DNA of 64,000 bases, from NCBI RefSeq assembly GCF_001427825.1, contig NZ_LMGT01000001.1, positions 310,001 through 374,000 of the forward strand. Reading direction: 5' to 3'. The notes beneath the pieces were generated by a model that did not search any database, was not told where the DNA came from, and saw only the letters and a program-made list of their open reading frames with translations. The position numbers were made by a program, and so were the translations under genes. Below are positions 8,680 to 17,954 of this stretch, piece after piece; position 1 is the stretch's first letter; each line of letters begins with the position of its first letter. Source of the DNA: Brevundimonas sp. Root608 (GTDB taxonomy: Bacteria > Pseudomonadota > Alphaproteobacteria > Caulobacterales > Caulobacteraceae).

Positions 8680-10242
8680 ATGGCCCGCGCCAAGAAGACC
8701 GCCGCTCCCCAAGCTACCGCCCAGCGCCTGGATTCCATTGTGAAGTCGGCCCGCAAGATCATGCGGAAGGACAAAGGTCTGAACGGAGACCTCGACCGGT
8801 TGCCTGTGCTGACTTGGATCATGTTTCTCAAATTCCTCGACGATCTTGAGCGCGTTCACCAAGACGAGGCTGAACTGGCTGACGAGCCCTTCCACGCCGC
8901 GATCGAGCCGCCTTATCGCTGGCGCGACTGGGCGGCCGACAAGGACGGTATCACCGGCCCCGACCTCCTCTTGTTCATCACCGGTGATGAAACCACCCGG
9001 CCCGACGGCACGCGGGGCCCTGGCCTGTTCGCTTATCTTCGTTCTTTGCGGGGACAGAACGGCGGCCGGGATCGGCGAGACGTAGTCGCGACAGTCTTTC
9101 GTGGTGTCACCAACCGAATGGAGAGCGGCTATCTGCTAAGGGACGTGATCAACCTGATCGACGGCATCCACTTCGATAGTTCCGAGGAAATTCATACTCT
9201 CGGCCGTCTTTATGAAACGCTTCTGCGCGAGATGCGCGACGCGGCTGGCGACAGCGGTGAGTTCTACACTCCGCGCGCCGTTGTGCGGTTCATGGTGGAA
9301 CGCGTCGATCCACGGATTGGCGAGACCGTGCTTGATCCGGCTTGCGGCACTGGAGGCTTTCTGACCGAAGCCTACGGCCACATGGTGCGTCAGGCTGATA
9401 CCGTGAAGAAGCGTGAACAACTTCAGGCGGGATCGCTCAAGGGTGTCGAGCCAAAGTCGCTGCCCTTCCTGCTGGCCCAGATGAACCTTCTCCTGCATGG
9501 GCTGGAGGCGCCGGAAATCGATCCCGGCAACGCCCTGCGCCACCGCCTGACAGACATCGGCGAGCGGGAGAGAGTGGAGGTCATCCTGACCAACCCGCCC
9601 TTCGGTGGCGAGGAAGAGGCGGGCATCCTGTCCAACTTCCCCGACGATCGACGCACGGCCGAGACAGCGCTGCTGTTCCTCCAACTCATCATGCGGCGCC
9701 TCAAGCGTGGGGGCCACGGGCGAGCGGCGGTGGTCGTGCCACACGGCGTGCTGTTCGGCGACGGGGTAGCGGCTCGGATCAAGGCCGACCTGTTGGAGCG
9801 ATTCAACCTGCATACGATCGTTCGCCTGCCGGAGGGCGTGTTCGCGCCTTACACCGACATCGCTACCAATATCATTTTCTTCGACACGACCGGACCCACC
9901 AGCGACATCGCATACTGGGAGCAACCGGCGCCCGAGGGGCGTCGCAAGTACTCCAAGACCGCGCCTTTGCAGTCGGCTGACTTGGCCGACCTTGCGAACT
10001 GGTGGGACACAAGAGGCGAAGACCCTTGCGCCTGGACCGTGCACGGTCCAGGGCTCATCGAGCGAGACGAGGCGGGCTTGGTTCGCGCCGTAAATCTCGA
10101 CCTAAAGAATCCCCGCTCAAAGAGCACCGCGGACCATCGCGCACCCACAGAGATCGTCGACGCGGCCCTAGCCAAGGAGCGCGAGGTGGTGGCGGCGCTG
10201 GAGGAATTGCGCGTGCTGCTCGCGAAACGCGGTGCGGTATGA
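8680..10242 (+). CDS. hsdM: Type I DNA methyltransferase M subunit (HsdM)
   Basis: N6-adenine methyltransferase subunit that modifies the host recognition sites using S-adenosylmethionine. A helical HsdM N-terminal domain (about residues 15-150) precedes the Rossmann methylase with motif I DPACGTGGF at 219-227 and catalytic motif IV NPPF at 305-308. I chose ATG 8680 because AGGGA lies 6 bp upstream; an in-frame ATG at 8650 lies inside hsdR and lacks a ribosome site. 520 residues is normal for the family. The stop overlaps the hsdS start in an ATGA junction, so M and S are made in coupled amounts. Confidence 0.95.
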   Translation: MARAKKTAAPQATAQRLDSIVKSARKIMRKDKGLNGDLDRLPVLTWIMFLKFLDDLERVHQDEAELADEPFHAAIEPPYRWRDWAADKDGITGPDLLLFITGDETTRPDGTRGPGLFAYLRSLRGQNGGRDRRDVVATVFRGVTNRMESGYLLRDVINLIDGIHFDSSEEIHTLGRLYETLLREMRDAAGDSGEFYTPRAVVRFMVERVDPRIGETVLDPACGTGGFLTEAYGHMVRQADTVKKREQLQAGSLKGVEPKSLPFLLAQMNLLLHGLEAPEIDPGNALRHRLTDIGERERVEVILTNPPFGGEEEAGILSNFPDDRRTAETALLFLQLIMRRLKRGGHGRAAVVVPHGVLFGDGVAARIKADLLERFNLHTIVRLPEGVFAPYTDIATNIIFFDTTGPTSDIAYWEQPAPEGRRKYSKTAPLQSADLADLANWWDTRGEDPCAWTVHGPGLIERDEAGLVRAVNLDLKNPRSKSTADHRAPTEIVDAALAKEREVVAALEELRVLLAKRGAV

Positions 10243-11384
10243 CCAGTTGGCCCAAGGTGCCGCTTGGCGAAGTGCTCACTTCTGCCTCTAACCGTATCGT
10301 CCTTGATCCTGAATCGACTTACTCGCAGGTAACTGCTCGTCTCTGGGGCAAGGGTCTCAAGCTTCGTGGGCAACTTAAGGGTGCTGAGATTTCAGCAACC
10401 CAGCAGAATGAAGTGAAGACCGGGCAGTTTGTGATCTCCAAGATCGACGCGCGCCACGGCGCGTTCGGAATTGTGCCGCCCGAACTGGACGGGGCGGTGG
10501 TCTCGAATGACTTCCCATCGTTTGACGTCGACGATCGGCGGGCGGTCCCGGCCTACGTCGCGTGGGTAAGCAAAACCGACTGGTTCGTTGCCCTTTGCAG
10601 GCGCGCCAGCGAGGGAAGCACCAATCGCGTGCGACTAAAAGAGGCGCGGTTCCTTGCGCAAGAGATACCTCTCCCGCCCCTTGCTGATCAAAGATCCATC
10701 GTGGCGCGACTGGACGCGGCCGCGGAGGCGGTAGCCTCACGCGCCCATGCCGCTGACGCAGTAGGGGCAGAGACCGCTGCGGTCTTGCGCGCCGCTTTCA
10801 CACGCATCGCGGCCGATGCCCCGCGCGTCGCAATGGCCGAGGTCGCGCCGCTCGTTCGCCGTCCTGTAGTCATCGACCTCGACGCGGCCTACCCGGAACT
10901 TGGTGTCCGTTCGTTCGGCAGAGGCACCTTTCACAAGCCTGCCCTGCCCGGCATCGAGGTTGGTTCGAAAAAGCTGTTCCGCATCGAAAACGGTGATCTG
11001 CTCTTCAATATCGTGTTCGCTTGGGAGGGCGCTGTCGCGGTAGCCCAACCCGAAGACACGGGTAGGGTGGGCTCTCATCGCTTTCTCACCTGCGTCCCCT
11101 GTCCCGAACGCGCCACATCGAAATTCTTGCGATACTGGTTCCTTAGCGAAGAAGGGCTTCTGGCCCTCTCGCAAGCATCGCCCGGCGGGGCTGGCCGCAA
11201 CCGCACCTTGGGCATTAAGGCGCTGGAGAAAATCGCAATCCCCGTCCCCACGTTGGATGACCAATGCTGGTTCGACGACCTGCAAGTTAAGGCAAATGCT
11301 GCCTGCGTAGCTCAAGGACAAGCATCCGGCCATCTAAGCGGCCTGCTGCCGGCGATGCTCCATGAGGCCCTCAGTCCGGCGTAA
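10239..11384 (+). CDS. hsdS: Type I specificity subunit (HsdS)
   Basis: DNA-recognition subunit that sets the bipartite target of the type I system. Two target-recognition domains are separated by conserved helical spacers. TRD1 (about residues 1-145) ends at the family hallmark IPLPPLADQRSIVARLDAA. TRD2 (about 190-335) ends at the more degenerate VPTLDDQCWFDDLQ, leading into the second spacer. The ATG overlaps the hsdM stop codon. 381 residues is within the normal range, and there is no sign of truncation or phase-variable repeats. The specificity cannot be read from sequence alone. Confidence 0.92.
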   Translation: MTSWPKVPLGEVLTSASNRIVLDPESTYSQVTARLWGKGLKLRGQLKGAEISATQQNEVKTGQFVISKIDARHGAFGIVPPELDGAVVSNDFPSFDVDDRRAVPAYVAWVSKTDWFVALCRRASEGSTNRVRLKEARFLAQEIPLPPLADQRSIVARLDAAAEAVASRAHAADAVGAETAAVLRAAFTRIAADAPRVAMAEVAPLVRRPVVIDLDAAYPELGVRSFGRGTFHKPALPGIEVGSKKLFRIENGDLLFNIVFAWEGAVAVAQPEDTGRVGSHRFLTCVPCPERATSKFLRYWFLSEEGLLALSQASPGGAGRNRTLGIKALEKIAIPVPTLDDQCWFDDLQVKANAACVAQGQASGHLSGLLPAMLHEALSPA

Positions 11385-11444
11385 CGCCTAGCTTCTTGCG
11401 ATCTTCGGTTCCGCGAACCACGATACCCTGAAGAAGGGGCCGGA

Positions 11445-13088
11445 ATGACCGAGAAAACTCAGAACATTAACCTGCGACTCCTGCGAGAGGACGTCGAACC
11501 GGCCGGTGCCATTCGGGCTGGCGTGACCTTAGAACCGTGGGCTGCGTTCGAAGGCTCCCAAGTCGCAACCGGCGCCTTGGGCGGCGGATATCCAGGGTGG
11601 ACAGACTTCCTGGATTTGCCGGCTGCCACCAAGAACAATCTGATCCAGAGGTCCGCCTACGGGCTCGCGTTTCTGAAGGCTGACGCAAGGTGGTTTGCCG
11701 TCTCTTTCGGCATGGGGCACTCCAAACTGGACCAGACGGCGTTCGAGCAGGACTTCGGCCTGCGCGTTGTTCTGAACGCTGTGGACCACACCAAGCTGCG
11801 CAGTGCGGACCTGCGGACGCCCGACTCCAACACACTAAGCCGTAGGTCCCAGACCAGCCGGGGATCGGAGCGGACGGCGTTCGAGATTGATCCGGAGCGC
11901 GACATTGTCCGGGGGCTGCTTGGCGAGCCTAAGGACAAGACATTCGCGACTCGGATCAGTGGAAGCGATGCGCTCACGATCCGACGTAAGGTCAAGCTGG
12001 ACGATCTGCCAAGCATCTGCTCTCGGGCCTTGGCGTTGCACGGCCTCGACGACTACAAAACCGAGTTCGGGTGGATCGACCAAATCAAGCACGTTCGAGA
12101 CGCTAAGGTGCTCGAAAGGCTGGACGGGGCCCTCGCAAGCGCCCTGACTGACGCGTTGGCGAACAACCCATCGGAGGTTGATGACATAGGGCTGGCTTAC
12201 CCGGTCATCTACGACCCCGACAAGACCGACTGGGTTCGCTTTCGGGGCTTCTCGTCACAGTCGGTTTTTCCTGATCTGGAAATCGTCCACTATCTGTCAG
12301 ACCTGAAGGCTAAGAGCTTAAGCGTCTACGATAAGGACTTCCTCTCTCGACACTCGGTCCAGGAGTGCGACGAGAAGGGCCAAGTAAACGGCCAAGCGTG
12401 GCCGGTGAAGGACTGCCTCGTCTTCGAAACCGTCCTCGACGGTGAAACCTTCACTCTGTCCGGTGGCCGGTGGTATCGGATCGACGCCGACTTGGCGAAG
12501 GAGGTCGCAGCGTACTTCGCCAACACCGATAAGGTGGCGCTTCCGGATGCCCACGCCGGTGACAACGAAAAGCGATATAATGCCCGTGTGGAGGCAAGCG
12601 GAGGGGACTTGCTGTCCTTGGACGTTAAACTGGTGAAGCCGAGCGATTCCTCTACTTCGATTGAGGTCTGCGACTTCCTCGGCAAGGACAAGCGGCTCAT
12701 CCACATCAAGGACAAGTCCGAGTCTTCGCGGCTCAGCCACCTCTTCAACCAAGGCCTCGTGTCGGCGATCGCGCTAAAGCGGGACGGGCCATTCCGTGAT
12801 CGCGTTCGCACCAAGATCGCCGAACAGCCGGGAGGCGCGGATTACGTCGACCTCGTGCCCGCCGCCGGCACTCACCTGGTGCCCGCCGACTACACCGTTG
12901 TGTTCGGCGTCCTCGTGAACGGCTCGCCGAAGAAGGAACCGAGGCTGCCCTTCTTCAGCCTGATCACCTTCCGCCATGCCGGCCGCCGGATCGCTGACGA
13001 ACTCGGCTACAAAGTCGCATTCGCGTGGATAAAGAAGCCCGCAGCGGGGGTCGGGAAAAAGGCGGAGCGCCAGAAGAAGGAACCATAG
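11445..13088 (+). CDS. TIGR04141/DUF6119-like protein linked to the RM operon
   Basis: Matches, from memory, the 'sporadically distributed protein, TIGR04141 family' (DUF6119), about 550 residues and frequently found beside restriction-modification genes. Recognisable features are FAVSFGMGHSKL, DFGLRVVLNAVDHTKLRSAD and EIDPERDIVRGLLG in the N-terminal half, WIDQIKHVRD in the middle, and ICDFL/KRLIHIKDKSESSRLSHLFNQG-type residues late in the chain (around 425-445), reminiscent of a nuclease-like core. No membrane segments. Biochemical function is not established as far as I know. It begins 60 bp after hsdS and is probably cotranscribed, suggesting it adds to or controls the type I system. Confidence 0.75.
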   Translation: MTEKTQNINLRLLREDVEPAGAIRAGVTLEPWAAFEGSQVATGALGGGYPGWTDFLDLPAATKNNLIQRSAYGLAFLKADARWFAVSFGMGHSKLDQTAFEQDFGLRVVLNAVDHTKLRSADLRTPDSNTLSRRSQTSRGSERTAFEIDPERDIVRGLLGEPKDKTFATRISGSDALTIRRKVKLDDLPSICSRALALHGLDDYKTEFGWIDQIKHVRDAKVLERLDGALASALTDALANNPSEVDDIGLAYPVIYDPDKTDWVRFRGFSSQSVFPDLEIVHYLSDLKAKSLSVYDKDFLSRHSVQECDEKGQVNGQAWPVKDCLVFETVLDGETFTLSGGRWYRIDADLAKEVAAYFANTDKVALPDAHAGDNEKRYNARVEASGGDLLSLDVKLVKPSDSSTSIEVCDFLGKDKRLIHIKDKSESSRLSHLFNQGLVSAIALKRDGPFRDRVRTKIAEQPGGADYVDLVPAAGTHLVPADYTVVFGVLVNGSPKKEPRLPFFSLITFRHAGRRIADELGYKVAFAWIKKPAAGVGKKAERQKKEP

Positions 13089-13182
13089 TCGACGAGACGA
13101 TCACGGCCTCCGCCTTTGCAACGGTTACCACTCATGGCTCTTCGTGCTTGGCTCCTTTAAGGCGTTCCGCGTGCCCGACGTG

Positions 13183-14103
13183 CTATCCCATTCGAGCAAA
13201 GGTCATGGCCGCCCGAAGCCCCGGTACTGAGTCCTTTTGGCTATGATGGAGGACAGCGACGGCATGTCGCGGCCCTTCCGCGGGGATGCCCCGCCGTTCC
13301 GCGCAACGCTCTGCAACATGATACACCCACAGCCGGGCCATTTGGCGCAGCGGCTCAACAACCTCCAAAGAAAGATCTTGCCGATCCTGAACGCGCTCAA
13401 GGATCCAGGCCACTTGGCGTCCCATCATTCGATAATCCATTTGCCTGTTCCGCCAGACTTCAAGACGCTCAAGGACGTAGAGACGTGATCGCGCTGCCTC
13501 GTAGAGTTCCCTTGAGGACATGTTGGGACCAGTGTCGAGCAGCTTGGCGTCCCTGAGCGCCCCGATCGCGATCTGCAGCGCAGACCACTGCTCCGGGAGG
13601 AGCATCTGCTTTCGAAAGTGGGAGAGCTGGACTGATGTCGACCGCCCCATCGTCCTTGCGGCGGCTGACCAGGAGACATGCCACAGGTCGAACCGCTCAC
13701 GATCTTTTCGCACCAACAACATCCGTCGTACGATCCGATTCCGAAGCTGGATCGATTGATCATGCGCCACGGGATTCTTGATTCGATCACCCTCCAATGA
13801 GGCGGCGCGAAGCCGCAGGGACAGGTCGAGTACGAACACAAGTTCCGCTCTCAGATCGCATTCCGCCATTAGAGCAAAGGGATCCCGGCGCCCTGCGCGC
13901 GGACTCAACGGCTCGGCCAGCCGGAGCCTCTTCGCCCTGCGTTCCTCCTGCAGGGCCCGTTCGACGGCCTTGATCCGATTATAGAACGAGCTCTTGGGCA
14001 CACTTGGGAAGGTCGCGCGGATCGGCCTCCAGTCCGGATCGGACTGCCTCCTGAGCTCTTTCCGGATTGCAGCGTCGACTGCTGGATATTTCGTGGTCGG
14101 CAT
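13183..14103 (-). CDS. Unrecognised 306-residue island protein
   Basis: Not recognised. The N-terminal 65 residues (Y-P-A-V-D-A-A-I-R-K-E-L-R onward, with PSVPKSSFYNRIKAVERAL) look like a helix-turn-helix module of the kind used to read DNA. The rest is helical and strongly basic, rich in R, L and A. No enzyme motif or membrane segment is visible. It is convergent with the TIGR04141-like gene and divergent from the recombinase at 14,224, with about 120 bp between the two starts. That placement suits a regulator or accessory protein of the island's mobility, but this is inference. Confidence 0.6.
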   Translation of the reverse strand: MPTTKYPAVDAAIRKELRRQSDPDWRPIRATFPSVPKSSFYNRIKAVERALQEERRAKRLRLAEPLSPRAGRRDPFALMAECDLRAELVFVLDLSLRLRAASLEGDRIKNPVAHDQSIQLRNRIVRRMLLVRKDRERFDLWHVSWSAAARTMGRSTSVQLSHFRKQMLLPEQWSALQIAIGALRDAKLLDTGPNMSSRELYEAARSRLYVLERLEVWRNRQMDYRMMGRQVAWILERVQDRQDLSLEVVEPLRQMARLWVYHVAERCAERRGIPAEGPRHAVAVLHHSQKDSVPGLRAAMTFARMG

Positions 14104-14223
14104 GGTGAGCTTCCTGTTTCTGGAGCCCCATCATTTCGTCACGACCTGGATCCCCGTGAATCCGGGTTGCCGGGATTTGCTGATTAGCCTAGACAGATTG
14201 CGGCCGCATAACACGGCTCTCCC

Positions 14224-15237
14224 ATGAAACTCATTTCTGCGGCCGTTCCGACGGTCGGAACGGCGCTCCAGTTGGAGGCGCTTCTGACAGACCATGCCGA
14301 CAAGCGGGTTTGGGACCTGCTCGACGATTATCTCGCCAGTCCGGATTTCCTCCGGCTCTCGGCCAGCACGCGGCAGGAGTATCGCCGCGTCGCCGGCCAT
14401 TTGCATGACCACATCGGGCACGTCGCACTGGATCAGGTGCGACGTCCATTCCTCCGCAGCTTGCGGGATCGCTGGGCCCTCGACGGACACCGGGCAGCCA
14501 CCCTGCGACTACAGCTTCTGAAGAACGCATGTCGGCCGCTGATCGATGATGAGGTTCTTCCGCTGAATCTCTTCTTCGGTGTTAACCGCGTGAAGGGACG
14601 AGGGCGGTGCGCCGAACCGCACCCGGTGTGGACGCCGGCGGAGGTGGCGGACGTCTTGGCCGCCTGTGCGCATATGCCAGGTCTGGTGAGAGCGGTCGGC
14701 CTTGCCAGATACGGCGGCTTTCGGCGCGACGATCTGTGCCGCCTGCCCACAACGGCTCGCGTCCGGGAAGGGGCGCGGGTCCGATACAGGTGGCGATCGG
14801 GAAAGAGCCTGATCGGCATCGAACATCTCGAAGACCCGCGGCTGACCGAGCTCCTCGATGAGCGCACGACCTCCGCTGCGCCCACCATCGCCTACAATCG
14901 TCGCGGCGGCGCTTGGCGCCCGAGGCAGCTCAGTCAGGCGTTGGCCCGCGTTCTTGGGCGACTGGAGGGGAAGGGCAAGGTAAGGTCCGGGCTGACTTGG
15001 CACGGCCTGAGACACACGCGCGGCGTAGAGCTCGCCGAAGCCGGATGCTCCGACGCCATCATCATGGCCCAGCTCGGCCATACCACCGACCGGTCTGCGC
15101 AAATCTATCGGCGACAGGCCAGTCGCAGGAGACTGGGAGACGTAGGCCAAGAGCTCGTCAACGCCAGCGTTCTCTTCCATCCGACGGCCACCGTGAGTCC
15201 GGATGATGGCTGGCACATCAGGCCCCGGAGACCGTGA
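14224..15237 (+). CDS. Tyrosine recombinase / island integrase
   Basis: Site-specific recombinase expected to integrate and excise the island at the adjacent tRNA gene. An N-terminal SAM-like core-binding domain (about residues 25-115) precedes the catalytic domain. Catalytic residues visible are the first Arg in GFRRDD (167/168), HGLRH at 260-264 (H260, R263), H286 in LGHTTD, and the nucleophile Y295 in IYRR. At 337 residues it has a short arm-binding region compared with phage lambda Int. All active-site residues are present, so it may still be functional. It reads towards the tRNA. Confidence 0.88.
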   Translation: MKLISAAVPTVGTALQLEALLTDHADKRVWDLLDDYLASPDFLRLSASTRQEYRRVAGHLHDHIGHVALDQVRRPFLRSLRDRWALDGHRAATLRLQLLKNACRPLIDDEVLPLNLFFGVNRVKGRGRCAEPHPVWTPAEVADVLAACAHMPGLVRAVGLARYGGFRRDDLCRLPTTARVREGARVRYRWRSGKSLIGIEHLEDPRLTELLDERTTSAAPTIAYNRRGGAWRPRQLSQALARVLGRLEGKGKVRSGLTWHGLRHTRGVELAEAGCSDAIIMAQLGHTTDRSAQIYRRQASRRRLGDVGQELVNASVLFHPTATVSPDDGWHIRPRRP

Positions 15238-15932
15238 TGTGCCAGCCCGCTATTGCGACGCCTCGGGCGGCGAGGGTGGCCGGCCCGCAGTTTTGCGGAT
15301 TTGGCGCCCCGACACGGGTCGCGGTTGCCGGACCAGCCAGGAAAGTTCGCGATGGGGCGGCACATCACGGCGTTTTTGGCTTGTGATAGCTGGTCGATCA
15401 CGAGGGCCGATCACGGGGACTGTGCGCCCGGCGGTCTCTCTGGCTGAAAAAGGGACCGCGATTCGGGTGAACAATGGCTGGTCACGAAAACCGACCCTTT
15501 TGTCCCCCGGGTGGACAGTTGAAACTTGAGAAGATCTTGATCTAAAGATCGTTTTCCCCGCTCAAGTAACGCCCAAGACGCCGGGTCGCGAGCCGGATTT
15601 GTTGGACTGCAAGCGCGAATTTGCGTTTCAGATTCGGGAATTAACCTTCCAAACCGCCGCATGGCGATGTCCCCCGACAATCCCGGGGGGACAGAGGAGC
15701 AGTTCACGAGTCCGGGGGACAAGCCCAAAAACGGTGTGTCCGGGCAACGCCGGCGTCCGAGCCGTTCTAGGTTATGTAACCAGCGGTTCCCGGTCGAGTG
15801 AGGCCTCAGAAGCCCTCAGACGCCTTCGGACTGGAACCAGTCCAGGCGGTGGACAATCTGGCGACCATTACTGTTGCCCTCGGTATAGAAGCGCTACTCG
15901 CCGCCCGAAAGCTCAACATATTCTGGAAGAAA
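15238..15932. other. 695-bp noncoding junction between integrase and tRNA, with TGTCCCCC repeats
   Basis: No convincing gene. Small open frames here have no family features, and one (15,599-15,982) runs through the tRNA in antisense and is an artefact. Variants of TGTCCCCCGG recur: 15,498 region (TGTCCCCCGGGTGGACA, itself a palindrome), a 15,669-15,697 inverted pair (TGTCCCCC...GGGGGACA), and GTCCGGGGGACA near 15,710. Such clustered repeats could be recombinase arm sites or the decayed end of an insertion sequence. The tRNA attachment core would lie at its right end. Confidence 0.5.
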
Positions 15933-16009
15933 TGGCGCGCCCGGAACGATTCGAACGTCCGACCCTCAGATTCGTAGTCTGATGCTCTATCCAGCTGAGC
16001 TACGGGCGC
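15933..16009 (-). tRNA. tRNA-Arg (anticodon ACG)
   Basis: A complete 77-nt cloverleaf on the minus strand: acceptor GCGCCCG pairs with CGGGCGC, discriminator G, encoded CCA. The anticodon stem is TCAGA/TCTGA around loop CTACGAA, giving anticodon ACG (read as ICG after deamination). The T arm has TTCGAAT. Its 3' end faces the island, so it is the likely integration site. Confidence 0.97.
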
Positions 16010-16196
16010 GCTTGGCCGCGAACGGCGAGGCGGGTATCTAGCGGACGGGGGGGCGGGGGGCAAGAGCCACGCGACGGGTTTTCAACGATGAATTCCGGCG
16101 CCGATCCGCACGGGCGAAACGGCGGGGGGTTTCGTTCGGGCGGCCGCCGGGCCAAGTAGAGGCTTCTCCGCGCATCCGCCCTCGCACGAGTCAGCC

Positions 16197-17945
16197 ATGA
16201 ACCTCCTCCCGACCCGGTCCTTCCGAGTGCTGACGGCTGTCGTGGCGACGGCGCTGGCGCTGGCGGGGTGTGCGGGCGGGACGGGCGGATCAGCCGGCGC
16301 GGCGCCGGTCCCGGCCCCGGCGCCGGCCGCGCGCGGCCCCTTCGTGGCCGCCGCCAATCCGCTGGCGGTCGAGGCGGGTCTGAAGGTGCTGCGCGAGGGC
16401 GGTTCGGCGGTGGACGCCGCCGTGGCCATCCAGGCGGTGCTGGGCCTGGTCGAGCCGCAGTCGTCGGGACTGGGGGGCGGCGCCTTCATGATGGTGTTCG
16501 ACGCCGCCACCGGCGAGGTCACCAGCTATGACGGACGCGAGACGGCGCCGGCGGCGGCGACGCCTGAACTGTTCTACGAAGACGGACGGCCGCTCGGCGT
16601 GGGCGAGGCGATCCTGAGCGGCCGCTCGACCGGCGCGCCGGGCGCCGTGGCCATGCTGGCGATGGCGCAGAGGGCGCACGGACGGCTGCCGTGGAGCGCC
16701 CTGTTCGGCGACGCGGAGCGTCTGGCGCGCGACGGCTTTGTGGTCAGCCCTCGGCTGGCGGGCATGATCGCGGCCCCGCGGGGCCAGGCGAGAAGCCGCT
16801 GGGCCAATGCCTATTTCACCAGGCCGGACGGGGCGCGCTACGCCGCCGGCGACGTGCTCAGGAACCCCGCCTACGCCGAGACCGTGGCCGAGCTGGCGGC
16901 GGGGGGCGCCGACGCCTTCTACAACGGCCGCATCGCGCGCGAGATCGCCGCCGCCGTGGCGCAGGAGCCGCGGCCCGGCGCGCTGACGACCGCCGACATC
17001 GCCGCCTATGCGCCGGTCGAGCGCGGGGCCCTGTGCCGGCCGTACAGGATCTATGTCGTCTGCGTGCCGCCGCCGCCGTCCAGCGGCGTGGCCGTGCTTC
17101 AGCTGCTGGCCATGGCCGAGCGGACGCCGGACGTCCACGAGGGGCCCGGCAGCGTGGCGGCCTGGACCGCCTTCGCCCAACTGCAGCGGCTCATGTACGC
17201 CGACCGCGACCGCTATGTCGGCGATCCCGGGTTCGTGGGCGTGCCGGTGCAGGGCCTGCTGGACCCCGACTATGTCGCCGCCCGCGCCGCGCTGGCGCCC
17301 GGCCTGACCGGCGCCGCCGAATCCGGCACGCCGCCGGGCGGCGCCTTCCCCGGCCCCGACGCGACGCGCGAACCGGCAGGGACCTCGCATTTCGTGGTCG
17401 TCGACGCCCGGGGCAATGCGGTCAGCATGACCACCACGGTGGAAAGCGTGTTCGGTTCGGGCCGGATGGCGGCCGGCTTCTTCATCAACAATCAGCTGAC
17501 CGACTTCTCGTTCACGCCCGTGCGGCCCGACGGCGCGCCGGCGGCCAACGCCGTGGCGGCCGGTAAACGGCCCCGGTCGTCGATGTCGCCGGTGTTGATC
17601 CTCGACCGCGACGGGCGCCTGCTGGGGGCCCTGGGCTCGCCGGGCGGGCCGTCGATCCTGGCCTATAACGCGAGGGCCCTGATCGCGATCCTGGACTGGG
17701 GCCTGCCGGTGCAGGCGGCGTTCGACCTGCCCAATCTGGTGGCCAGGGGCGACGGCTTCGGAGCGGACACGGAACGCTTCTCCGAGGCCCTGCGCACGGG
17801 GCTGGCCGCGCGGGGCGTCGCGCTCCAGCCCAACGCCAGTGAAAACTCGGGCCTGCATGGCGCGATGTGGCGGCAGGGTGCGGGGGGCTGGGCCTGGGAC
17901 GGGGGCGCCGACGATCGTCGGGAAGGTGTGGCGCGGACGCAGTAG
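16197..17945 (+). CDS. ggt: Gamma-glutamyltransferase precursor
   Basis: N-terminal-nucleophile hydrolase that transfers or hydrolyses gamma-glutamyl groups, chiefly of glutathione, in the periplasm. The precursor self-cleaves before the catalytic Thr, here T396 in PAGTSHF, giving large and small subunits. Glycine-rich SGLGGGAFM near residue 95 and SSMSPV near 461 are family motifs. The N-terminus has a signal peptide with a lipobox-like LALAGC (residues about 20-25), so it may be lipid-anchored. 582 residues is normal. It is a stand-alone gene. Confidence 0.93.
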   Translation: MNLLPTRSFRVLTAVVATALALAGCAGGTGGSAGAAPVPAPAPAARGPFVAAANPLAVEAGLKVLREGGSAVDAAVAIQAVLGLVEPQSSGLGGGAFMMVFDAATGEVTSYDGRETAPAAATPELFYEDGRPLGVGEAILSGRSTGAPGAVAMLAMAQRAHGRLPWSALFGDAERLARDGFVVSPRLAGMIAAPRGQARSRWANAYFTRPDGARYAAGDVLRNPAYAETVAELAAGGADAFYNGRIAREIAAAVAQEPRPGALTTADIAAYAPVERGALCRPYRIYVVCVPPPPSSGVAVLQLLAMAERTPDVHEGPGSVAAWTAFAQLQRLMYADRDRYVGDPGFVGVPVQGLLDPDYVAARAALAPGLTGAAESGTPPGGAFPGPDATREPAGTSHFVVVDARGNAVSMTTTVESVFGSGRMAAGFFINNQLTDFSFTPVRPDGAPAANAVAAGKRPRSSMSPVLILDRDGRLLGALGSPGGPSILAYNARALIAILDWGLPVQAAFDLPNLVARGDGFGADTERFSEALRTGLAARGVALQPNASENSGLHGAMWRQGAGGWAWDGGADDRREGVARTQ

Positions 17946-17954
17946 CGGGCGCGG

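Larger units (their letters stand above)
1..15932. mobile_element. Defence-rich genomic island ending at tRNA-Arg (left end outside window)
   Basis: A block of restriction and other probable defence genes (McrBC, type I RM, a TIGR04141-like protein, two unrecognised genes) ends with a tyrosine recombinase whose gene stops about 700 bp from the 3' end of a tRNA-Arg gene. Integration at a tRNA 3' end beside the recombinase gene is the classic arrangement. Core metabolic genes begin immediately past the tRNA. Base composition in the block is visibly less GC-extreme than to its right. The left boundary and the second attachment site are not in the window, so whether the whole block moved as one unit is inferred. 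Confidence 0.7.

Noticed and set aside
15599..15982. 127-residue open frame running into the tRNA
   Set aside because: Its end (MARPERFERPTLRFVV) is the antisense translation of the tRNA-Arg gene, a well-known annotation artefact.
16290..17858. Long minus-strand open frame opposite ggt
   Set aside because: A shadow of high-GC coding on the plus strand; composition is Arg/Gly/His-rich without domains.
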